A stretch of 13,438 nt of DNA from Pseudomonadota bacterium (GTDB lineage Bacteria; Pseudomonadota; Alphaproteobacteria; Rhizobiales; Rhizobiaceae): assembly GCA_023435335.1 (NCBI GenBank), contig JAEYRU010000262.1, positions 1 through 13,438 of the forward strand, given 5' to 3'. Position 1 is the stretch's first letter, and each line of letters opens with the position of its first letter. The notes under the pieces were generated by a model, which saw nothing but the letters and a program-made list of their open reading frames with translations, was not told the origin of the DNA and did not search any database. The position numbers and the translations under genes are program-made. This document shows, piece by piece, positions 7,798 to 13,275 of the stretch.

Positions 7798-8262
7798 CTA
7801 TTCCTTGAGCGTGGCGAGATAGGCCACGACGTCTTCGACCTGCTGGGCTGTCAGGATGGTCTTGCCGACCAGGTCCTTGCGGACGTTGATCCCGACGTTC
7901 AGGCTATAAAAGCCAGGCATCACCGTCTCGTCGCTGAAGACCTTCTTCGAATCGGCAACGATGGCGCGCAACTCCTCGACCGTCCATCGGTCCGCGACGC
8001 CGTCGAGCGGCGGCGCGACGTCGCCGTGGAACTGCTCCTTGGAGAGCGACTGCACTGCATGGCAGGCGAGGCAGTTTCCCAGGCTGCGATTGGCGAAGGT
8101 CTTCACACCCTCGGCAGGGTCGCCGGCGACGCCCGTAAGCGACGCCTTGACGGCCATGTCCTCGAAACCGACGTCCGCCGGTGCGATTTCCTGAGCGCCG
8201 GACGGAACCGACATCAAGCAAAGCGTAACTGCGCCCGCAAGCGCGGCGGCCATGCGCCTCAT
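7798..8262 (-). CDS. soxX: SoxX, monoheme cytochrome c subunit of SoxAX
   Basis: Electron-accepting small subunit of SoxAX in the periplasm. The start at 8262 (MRRMAAAL) has a strong GGAGGAG site 6 nt upstream and a Sec signal peptide (about 1-23, ending SGA-QE). An upstream extension to 8385 has neither. The heme motif is CLACH (64-68), and M115 in TVMPGFYSL is the likely axial ligand. The product is 154 aa. The gap from soxW is 135 nt, the longest in the locus, and carries an AT-rich candidate operator, so soxX probably opens the soxXYZAB transcript. Also in this leader is a small hairpin, CCGCG-ACT-CGCGG, at 8324-8336. Confidence 0.95.
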   Translation of the reverse strand: MRRMAAALAGAVTLCLMSVPSGAQEIAPADVGFEDMAVKASLTGVAGDPAEGVKTFANRSLGNCLACHAVQSLSKEQFHGDVAPPLDGVADRWTVEELRAIVADSKKVFSDETVMPGFYSLNVGINVRKDLVGKTILTAQQVEDVVAYLATLKE

Positions 8263-8343
8263 TACCGTCTCCTCCGATTCAGCAGAGCCGCCAAAGCGAA
8301 CTGCTCCTCCAAACTCACGATAGCCGCGACTCGCGGACCAATC

Positions 8344-8374
8344 AATATAAAAATATGAATTCCTGAATGTGTTG
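8344..8374. promoter_or_regulatory. Candidate SoxR operator and promoter region upstream of soxX
   Basis: This AT-rich stretch lies in the soxW-soxX gap, about 80-110 bp before the soxX ATG. It includes ATATGAATT at 8353-8361, and 8353-8374 matches the soxB-soxC element at 17 of 22 positions without gaps. I could not place a convincing -35/-10 pair. In related sox systems SoxR is reported to bind the soxW-soxX region, which fits; the assignment here is inference. Confidence 0.5.
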
Positions 8375-8397
8375 CCGGCGAGCACCGCGAAACCACC

Positions 8398-8994
8398 TCA
8401 GTCCTCGCCGGCGCCCAGCTTCCCCGCCGCGCGTAACTCGTTGATGATGCGCGCGTGGTACTGCTGGAAGTGCTCGTCCTTTTCGTAGCCCTTCTCGCGC
8501 ACCCAGCGGAACATGTTGAGGAACGTCCACTTGCCAAATGCACCCGGCATCGTGGCGACGGCGGCCTGCGCAACTGTCTTTTCGGCTGGCACGTCTTCGG
8601 GCAGGAACACGATTGTTGGCGTGAAGACGAAGCCCCACTTGCGGGCGGCGGTCTTCTCGGTCAGCACGTCGCCGTCGAGGTCGCTAACCTCTTCGTCGCC
8701 GAACATGTTGTACTGCACCACCATGAAGTTGGCGCTGATGTAGTCGCGCACTTCCGGATCGGAGAGGATCTTCTCGTGCATCTGCCGGCAGTAGATGCAG
8801 CCGCGCTGCTCGAAGGTAATCGCCAGCCGCTTGCCTTCGGACTTCGCCTGCTCGATGTCTTCGGCGATATCGCGGAATGTGATTGTGAACCAATCCTGCT
8901 TGTGCAGGCCGTCGTCGCCTACGGTGACGGCGGCGGAGGGCGCGGCCAGAAGCAGGGCGACCAGGGCGGCGACATAAGCTGCGATGCGCGTCAT
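8398..8994 (-). CDS. soxW: SoxW, periplasmic thioredoxin-like protein
   Basis: Exported thioredoxin-fold protein, 198 aa, with a Sec signal peptide (about 1-22, ending SAA-VT). The active-site motif is EQRGCIYCRQMH with C66 and C69, and a likely cis-proline lies in FTPTIVF. It resembles the SoxW/DsbD-like thioredoxin family and is thought to receive electrons from the membrane protein SoxV encoded directly upstream, 9 nt away. The AGGAGGAATCC before the ATG gives a clear start. In Paracoccus SoxW is dispensable for thiosulfate growth. It closes the soxVW pair, and a candidate operator follows in the gap before soxX. Confidence 0.92.
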   Translation of the reverse strand: MTRIAAYVAALVALLLAAPSAAVTVGDDGLHKQDWFTITFRDIAEDIEQAKSEGKRLAITFEQRGCIYCRQMHEKILSDPEVRDYISANFMVVQYNMFGDEEVSDLDGDVLTEKTAARKWGFVFTPTIVFLPEDVPAEKTVAQAAVATMPGAFGKWTFLNMFRWVREKGYEKDEHFQQYHARIINELRAAGKLGAGED

Positions 8995-9003
8995 GGATTC
9001 CTC

Positions 9004-9738
9004 CTATCCGATCGACTGGAAGATCGGGAACGTTTCGAGAAGCCAGAATGAGATCACCGACATCTGCCCGGTGACGAAGAGAATGCCTGTCAGGACCAGC
9101 AGAGCGCCCATTGCCATCTCGACCTTGTGCATGTGACGCTTGAAGCGCGAGGCCCAGCCGAGGAAGCCGCTGGCGAAAACCGCGGCGATGATGAACGGTA
9201 TGCCGATGCCGAGCGAATAGGCGGCGAGCAGCAGCGCCCCGCGGCCGGCGCTACCCTCGCTGCCGGCGATGAAAAGTATGGCGGCCAGCACCGGGCCCAC
9301 GCAGGGTGTCCAGCCGAAGGCGAAGGCGAGGCCGACGACATAGGCGCCGACCGGGCCGGCGGGCTTGCGATTCACTTGGACGCGGGCCTCGCGATAGAGT
9401 GCAGCGATGCGGAACACCCCAAGGAAGTGAAGGCCCATCACAATGATGATGATGCCGGCGATGACGGACAGCACGTCAAAATACTGGGCGATGGTCCGCC
9501 CGATCAGGCTGGCCGTGGCCCCGAGCGCGATGAAGACGGTGGAGAAGCCGATCACGAAGGCCGTCGCCGAGACGATGACGCTGCGGCGCTGGCGCGCGCC
9601 GGGAGCTTCGTCCTTCAGCTCTGCAAAGCTGACGCCGGCGAGCCACGCGAGGTACGGCGGCACGATAGGCAGTACGCAAGGCGAGACGAAAGACAGCAGC
9701 CCCGCAAGAAGCGCGCCGCCGAGACTGAGATCCAGCAT
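9004..9738 (-). CDS. soxV: SoxV, CcdA-type transmembrane thiol:disulfide electron carrier
   Basis: Inner-membrane protein of the CcdA/DsbD-beta family, which carries reductant from cytoplasmic thioredoxin to periplasmic thioredoxins (SoxW, SoxS) that keep the Sox proteins active. The start at 9738 (MLDLSLGG) follows GGGAGGAAGA; the extension to 9813 would cross the promoter. The 244-aa product has about six hydrophobic helices. The paired redox cysteines are C21 in FVSPCVLPIVPPY and C146 in FGWTPCVGPVLAA, both in the family's proline-flanked contexts. It is the first minus-strand gene and is divergent from soxS across 89 nt. Confidence 0.94.
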   Translation of the reverse strand: MLDLSLGGALLAGLLSFVSPCVLPIVPPYLAWLAGVSFAELKDEAPGARQRRSVIVSATAFVIGFSTVFIALGATASLIGRTIAQYFDVLSVIAGIIIIVMGLHFLGVFRIAALYREARVQVNRKPAGPVGAYVVGLAFAFGWTPCVGPVLAAILFIAGSEGSAGRGALLLAAYSLGIGIPFIIAAVFASGFLGWASRFKRHMHKVEMAMGALLVLTGILFVTGQMSVISFWLLETFPIFQSIG

Positions 9739-9772
9739 TCTTCCTCCCATGCGTACCAAGCAGCCCATACCT

Positions 9773-9813
9773 TTGCAGATGTATGCACGAAATGCTATGT
9801 TTATATGCAACAA
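9773..9813. promoter_or_regulatory. Divergent soxV/soxS control region with candidate SoxR operator
   Basis: This AT-rich segment lies between divergent soxV and soxS. It contains ATATGCAA at 9803-9810, followed by CAAAC, and an upstream partial copy GTATGCAC at 9781-9788. A plausible but weak promoter for soxS is TTGCAG (9773-9778), 17 nt, TATGTT (9796-9801), which would overlap the element and suit repression. The same ATATGCAA block recurs on the minus strand at 12722-12729. In related sox loci the soxS-soxV gap is a reported SoxR target. Confidence 0.5.
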
Positions 9814-9827
9814 ACGCGGGGGAGTTC

Positions 9828-10205
9828 ATGCGCGTCTTCGGCCTGGCAGGTTCTGCGTTCCTCGCGGTCGCGGCTTGGGGAGCGGCACCGTTGGCGGCGG
9901 CCGAGTTGCTGATGCTCGAACAGCCTGGATGTGTCTGGTGTGCCCAATTCGACAAAGAGATTGCGCCGGCCTGGCCGAAAACCGAAGAAGGGCAGCGTGC
10001 GCCGCTGCGCCGCGTTGACATCACCGAGCCTTGGCCCGACGATCTGGCCGGCATTCAGAAAGAGCGATTCACGCCGACGTTCGTATTGCTTCACCAGGGT
10101 CAGGAGCTTGGGCGTATCAGGGGCTACCCTGGCGACCAGTTCTTCTGGTATCGAATAGGAGAACTGCTCGACCTGCTGCCCGACGAGCCGGCCCCCGCCA
10201 ACTGA
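9828..10205 (+). CDS. soxS: SoxS, periplasmic thioredoxin
   Basis: Small exported thioredoxin-fold protein (125 aa) that, in Paracoccus, keeps the SoxYZ carrier reduced and active. The start at 9828 (MRVFGLAG) is chosen because GGGGGAG lies just before it and a Sec signal peptide follows (about 1-25, ending LAA-AE). An ATG at 9783 in frame lacks a ribosome site and sits in the promoter. The active site is EQPGCVWCAQFD with C35 and C38, and the cis-proline is in RFTPTFVLL. It is first in soxS-soxR-soxT, 17 nt ahead of soxR. Confidence 0.92.
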   Translation: MRVFGLAGSAFLAVAAWGAAPLAAAELLMLEQPGCVWCAQFDKEIAPAWPKTEEGQRAPLRRVDITEPWPDDLAGIQKERFTPTFVLLHQGQELGRIRGYPGDQFFWYRIGELLDLLPDEPAPAN

Positions 10206-10222
10206 GGCACGAGACGACGACC

Positions 10223-10573
10223 ATGAGCTTGCCCAGGATCAACGACGCGCAAACGCCCGAGGATTTCAATATCCTGATGGAGCAGGCGCGCAGGGCGAGC
10301 GAACTTCTGAAGGCGCTGTCGCACGAGGGGCGCCTCCTCATCCTCTGCCTGCTGGCGGAGGGAGAGAAGTCGGTATCCGAACTCGAGGATGCGATGAAGC
10401 TGCCACAGGCGGCGGTGTCGCAGCAACTGGCGCGGCTACGCTTCGACCGGCTTGTCAACACGCGCCGCGATGGCCGCACGATCTATTATTCGATTGCCAG
10501 CCAGGAAGTTTCCTCGGTGATCGAAACCCTCTACAATCTCTTTTGTGCGCCCGTTCGGGGGGGCGGCGCTTAG
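10223..10573 (+). CDS. soxR: SoxR, ArsR-family sulfane-sulfur-sensing repressor
   Basis: DNA-binding repressor (116 aa) of the SqrR/BigR branch of ArsR, expected to release sox operators when persulfide or polysulfide links its two cysteines. The start is at 10223 (MSLPRIND); the ribosome site is weak (GAGGCACGAG), and the gene follows soxS closely, so it may be coupled. The winged-helix motif includes ALSHEGRLLILCLLAEGEKS (31-50), recognition helix PQAAVSQQLARLR (61-73) and wing RRDGRTIYYS (81-90). C42 and C108 correspond almost exactly in position to the sensing Cys41/Cys107 of Rhodobacter capsulatus SqrR. No metal-site ELCVCDL motif is present. The gene ends with a run of seven G (10557-10563) just before the stop. 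Confidence 0.93.
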   Translation: MSLPRINDAQTPEDFNILMEQARRASELLKALSHEGRLLILCLLAEGEKSVSELEDAMKLPQAAVSQQLARLRFDRLVNTRRDGRTIYYSIASQEVSSVIETLYNLFCAPVRGGGA

Positions 10574-10614
10574 AGCGAGCTGAAGGCGTCGCAAGCGCGC
10601 CTGCAGCAGCAAAC

Positions 10615-10646
10615 GCCGGCCTGTCCGGCAGCGGGCTTGCGCCCGC
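10615..10646 (+). other. Two tandem hairpins just upstream of the soxT ribosome site
   Basis: In the 83-nt soxR-soxT gap lie two short perfect stems, 1 nt apart: GCCGG/CCGGC with a 5-nt loop (10615-10629) and GCGGGC/GCCCGC with a TTGC loop (10631-10646). The second abuts the soxT Shine-Dalgarno GGAGGAG (10648-10654). There is no T-run, so termination is unlikely. They could tune soxT translation or mRNA processing (inference). The GC-rich background makes chance stems possible. Confidence 0.4.
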
Positions 10647-10656
10647 GGGAGGAGAA

Positions 10657-11751
10657 ATGGAGCTGGCCACGTCGCCGTGGTTCCTTGCGCTTGCCGGCCT
10701 GGCTGCGGGGTTTGTGCTCGGCTTCGTCGCTCGGGCCAACCATTTCTGCACGATGTCGGGTCTCGAGCGCTACTGGTACGCCGGAGACGGGCGCGGACTG
10801 AGGACTTGGATGCTCGCGGCGGCTGCGGCGCTAGTCGCCACGCAAGCCCTGCAATTTCTCGGCTACGTCGATACCGCCTCCAGCTTCTATATCCGGTCGG
10901 AGTTCGGCTGGATCGGCGCCATTGCAGGAGGCATCGCCTTCGGCATCGGGATGGCCCTGGTCGGCACCTGCGGCTTTGGTGCGCTGGTGCGCCTCGGCGG
11001 CGGCAGCCTTCGGTCGCTGATCGTGCTGATCGTGCTCGGCCTGGCGGCGATGTCTGCCCAGAAGGGCTTGCTCGCGCAAGCGCGTGTAGCAATCTCGGAC
11101 AATCAGGCGATCGACCTGTCACGACTTGGGGGACAATCGGTCGGTGTCATTGTCTCCACTATCACCGGGGTAGACCTTACGATACCGGTCGCGGCAGCGT
11201 TGGTCATCATGTTGCTGGCCTGGGTCTTCGCGTCGCGCGACTATCGGCGGCACTATGGCTCGATCGCCACTGGGCTGACTGTAGGCCTCGTCATCGCCTT
11301 CGGCTGGTGGGCGACGAGCTTTGCCGCGGAACACTCGTTCGACGTTGTCCAGATCGAGGCCGGCTCGTTCGTGGTACCCGTTGCCGACACGATGATGCAC
11401 ATCATCACGTTCACCGGCCTGCTACCCGACTACGGAGTCGGCCTGGTGCTAGGCGTGGTGGCGGGTGCGGCCGTCTGCGCATTCTGGAAGCGCGACGTAC
11501 GCTGGGAAGCCTGCGACGACGCGCGGGAACTGAGCCGCCACCTGGCCGGCGGCGTGCTGATGGGCGTCGGCGGAGTATTCGCCATGGGCTGCACGATCGG
11601 ACAGGGTGTTACCGCCGTGTCCGCGTTGGCGATCTCCGCCCCCGTGGTCATCGCCTCGATCTTCCTGGGTGCACGCATCGGGCTTGCCTATTTGATCGAA
11701 GGGTCCCCGCTGGAGGCGCTGCGCTCGTTCCTGCACCAGCCGGCCGAATAA
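10657..11751 (+). CDS. soxT: SoxT, YeeE/YedE-family sulfur-compound transporter
   Basis: Polytopic inner-membrane protein (364 aa, about nine hydrophobic helices) of the YeeE/YedE family, whose characterised member imports thiosulfate by passing it along pore cysteines. The start at 10657 (MELATSPW) follows GGGAGGAG; an in-frame opening from 10543 overlaps soxR and has no site. Three cysteines sit in the family's conserved short motifs: C31 (NHFCTMSG), C105 (GTCGFGALVRLGGGS) and C312 (MGCTIGQGVTA). They match the essential three-cysteine pattern of YeeE. Others (C274, C286) lie in a cytoplasmic-looking segment rich in charge. In Hyphomicrobium, SoxT proteins feed a sulfur signal to SoxR-type repressors; the position directly after soxR suggests the same here. 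Confidence 0.9.
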   Translation: MELATSPWFLALAGLAAGFVLGFVARANHFCTMSGLERYWYAGDGRGLRTWMLAAAAALVATQALQFLGYVDTASSFYIRSEFGWIGAIAGGIAFGIGMALVGTCGFGALVRLGGGSLRSLIVLIVLGLAAMSAQKGLLAQARVAISDNQAIDLSRLGGQSVGVIVSTITGVDLTIPVAAALVIMLLAWVFASRDYRRHYGSIATGLTVGLVIAFGWWATSFAAEHSFDVVQIEAGSFVVPVADTMMHIITFTGLLPDYGVGLVLGVVAGAAVCAFWKRDVRWEACDDARELSRHLAGGVLMGVGGVFAMGCTIGQGVTAVSALAISAPVVIASIFLGARIGLAYLIEGSPLEALRSFLHQPAE

Positions 11752-11762
11752 ATCAGGCCGGC
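11739..11762. terminator. Stop-codon hairpin at the soxT/soxH convergence, possible bidirectional terminator
   Basis: A perfect 7-bp inverted repeat, GCCGGCC (11739-11745) and GGCCGGC (11756-11762), encloses a 10-nt loop that contains both stop codons: TAA of soxT (11749-11751) and TGA of soxH (11753-11755, read on the minus strand). The genes converge with a single base between them, so this is the only local structure able to separate the transcripts. No T-tract flanks either side, so intrinsic termination is not assured. Confidence 0.45.
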
Positions 11763-12691
11763 ACGTAGATGAAGGCGCCGTCATTCCTTTCGACATAACC
11801 GGCGCCGGGATGTGGGAAATGGAATCCGATCGCACGCGCGCCATCGGTCGCCAGCCGGTCGAGCAGCGCAAGCCGCGTCTCGATGCCCTTCTGCTCATCC
11901 TGGTCGCTGGCGGTTGGCCACGCGGGCCGCGAGAAGGAAAGCACGGCGTTTGAGATGGCGTCGCCGATGATCATGACCGGTTCGGCGCCGTGCACCATGA
12001 AGGAGAGATGGCCAGGCGTGTGGCCGGGCGTGGCCACGGCCTCGATGCCGGGCAGCACCTCGTCACCGCCCTTTACGAAATTCACCCGGTCTTCCAGCAC
12101 GGCGAACCTGTTCTGCGCGCCGACGACGAAGGTTTGCCGATCCGCCGGCACCTTCGAGATGGCGTCCGGCGAGGACCAGAAGTCCCACTCGGCCTGCCCG
12201 ATGTAGTAGGCGGCGTCCGGGAAGACGAGTTCGTCGAAATCATCGGTTAGTCCCCAGAGATGGTCGGGATGGGCGTGTGTGATGACGACATCGGTCACGT
12301 CGGCCGGGTCGATGCCGGCAGCTGACAGGCTGTCGGCGAGCTTGCCTGCAGTCGGCATGAAGTTGGCCCCGGCTCCGACGTCGAAGATGGCCAGGCGGTC
12401 GCCCATCCGTACGAGCGTGACGTTGCAGTCCGGCCGAAGGGCGTCCGTGGGCAAGCCGGCGTCAGTCAGCAGGCGGGCCAGTTCCTCCTGTGGTGCTTCG
12501 GGAAAGACAAAGCCCATGGGCAGCATGAGCGTCCCGTCGCTCACGACCGTAAGTTCGGCGCTGCCTGTGCTGAGGGTCTGCGCGAAGGTGCGGCGCGTGC
12601 CGGGCAACGCGGCGGCGCCGGCCAGCGCCAGTCCGCCCAGCGTGAAGCTACGTCGGTCGATCCAAAGTCCAGACCCTCTTGTCCTGTTCAT
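11753..12691 (-). CDS. soxH: SoxH, exported metallo-beta-lactamase-fold hydrolase
   Basis: Periplasmic MBL-fold protein, 312 aa, linked to sox loci; its substrate is not established and in Paracoccus it is dispensable for thiosulfate oxidation. The start at 12691 (MNRTRGSG) has GGAGG 7 nt upstream and a Tat-like signal (DRRSFTLGGLALAG, 12-25; cleavage near TFA-QT at 37). Zinc motif HAHPDH covers 139-144, with further ligands H228 in TPGHTPGHLSF, D244 in IIGDAISN and H291 or H294 in FHFPHPG. An in-frame extension to 12919 would overlap the divergent gene. It is convergent with soxT by 1 nt and divergent from the DUF302 gene across 88 nt that hold a candidate operator. Confidence 0.87.
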   Translation of the reverse strand: MNRTRGSGLWIDRRSFTLGGLALAGAAALPGTRRTFAQTLSTGSAELTVVSDGTLMLPMGFVFPEAPQEELARLLTDAGLPTDALRPDCNVTLVRMGDRLAIFDVGAGANFMPTAGKLADSLSAAGIDPADVTDVVITHAHPDHLWGLTDDFDELVFPDAAYYIGQAEWDFWSSPDAISKVPADRQTFVVGAQNRFAVLEDRVNFVKGGDEVLPGIEAVATPGHTPGHLSFMVHGAEPVMIIGDAISNAVLSFSRPAWPTASDQDEQKGIETRLALLDRLATDGARAIGFHFPHPGAGYVERNDGAFIYVPA

Positions 12692-12696
12692 AGCGC

Positions 12697-12776
12697 ATCC
12701 TCCATTCACATATATATTTGTTTGCATATTTTGTTGTGCGGAACTAGCTTCTTCGTCGCAGGCTTGAATGGAGGAT
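12697..12776. repeat. 11-bp perfect inverted repeat flanking the soxH/DUF302 intergenic region
   Basis: ATCCTCCATTC at 12697-12707 is exactly complementary to GAATGGAGGAT at 12766-12776. Each arm contains the GGAGG ribosome site of the gene it faces, soxH on the minus strand and the DUF302 gene on the plus strand. The two divergent genes therefore have near-identical leader ends. It could reflect shared post-transcriptional control or simply similar translation signals. Confidence 0.6.
12709..12737. promoter_or_regulatory. Candidate SoxR operator between soxH and the DUF302 gene
   Basis: This AT-rich block lies in an otherwise GC-rich divergent region, with ACATATATAT followed by TTGCATAT at 12722-12729. 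Read on the minus strand it gives ATATGCAAACAAA, close to ATATGCAACAAAC at the soxV/soxS region. Its placement between both start codons would let one site control both directions. I could not assign a reliable -35/-10 pair. Confidence 0.45.
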
Positions 12777-12779
12777 AGG

Positions 12780-13235
12780 ATGCGTTTCTCTTCGCTGGCT
12801 GCCGGCTTGGCCGCTGCGGTCGCCGCAGTACCCGCTGTCGCGCAGGAACAGGTCACCACGCAGACCGTGGAAGCGGACTTCGCGTCAGTGACGGCGGATC
12901 TCGGCGACGCGATCGTCAACCGCGGCTATGTTGTCGACTATCACGGCTTCATCGGCGACATGCTCAAGCGCACGGCGGCCGATGTCGGCGGCCAGAAGGC
13001 GCTCTACCGCGAGGCCGAGTTCTTCCAGTTCTGTTCGGCGGTGGTATCACGGAAGGCCATGGAGGCCGATATCGGCAACATCGCCTACTGTCCCTATGTG
13101 GTCTTCGCCTATGAGGCAGAGGACGCGCCGGGCAAGGTTGTCGTTGGCTTCCGGCGCTTGCCGGACGGCGACGGGCGCGACGAAGTCAATGCGCTGCTTA
13201 AGGAGATCACGCGCGAGGCGACTGGCGATCTTTGA
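12780..13235 (+). CDS. Exported DUF302-domain protein, function unknown
   Basis: Small protein of 151 aa, with a Sec signal peptide (about 1-21, ending AVA-QE). The start at 12780 (MRFSSLAAG) has GGAGG with 5 nt to the ATG; a codon at 12768 in frame overlaps that site. The mature part resembles the DUF302 fold: an N-terminal strand-helix (TVEADFASVTADLGDAIVNRGY, read in pieces across 29-50), then FFQFCSAVV (81-89) and AYCPYVVFAYEAED (102-115), and KVVVGFRRLP. C85 and C104 are the only cysteines after the signal and could form a redox pair or bind a ligand. The cellular role of DUF302 is unknown. Its divergence from soxH and shared AT-rich element suggest sox co-regulation. hemA begins 40 nt after it. 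Confidence 0.8.
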   Translation: MRFSSLAAGLAAAVAAVPAVAQEQVTTQTVEADFASVTADLGDAIVNRGYVVDYHGFIGDMLKRTAADVGGQKALYREAEFFQFCSAVVSRKAMEADIGNIAYCPYVVFAYEAEDAPGKVVVGFRRLPDGDGRDEVNALLKEITREATGDL

Positions 13236-13275
13236 CGCAGCGACGTGCATCGCGACGAAACGGGGAGGACGTCAG

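Noticed and set aside
8324..8336. Small hairpin CCGCG-ACT-CGCGG in the soxX leader as a regulatory element
   Set aside because: A 5-bp GC stem is expected by chance in this base composition and no other signal supports it.
8263..8385. N-terminal extension of soxX to an upstream start
   Set aside because: It has no ribosome site, would run across the AT-rich operator, and would bury the signal peptide that begins at 8262.
9739..9813. N-terminal extension of soxV
   Set aside because: It lies across the divergent promoter; GGGAGGAAGA and the family length support 9738.
9127..9912. Plus-strand open frame opposite soxV running into soxS
   Set aside because: The product is charged and repetitive and conflicts with SoxV, a clear membrane protein with paired cysteines.
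12692..12919. N-terminal extension of soxH
   Set aside because: It would overlap the divergent DUF302 gene and the control region; the Tat-like signal and GGAGG support 12691.
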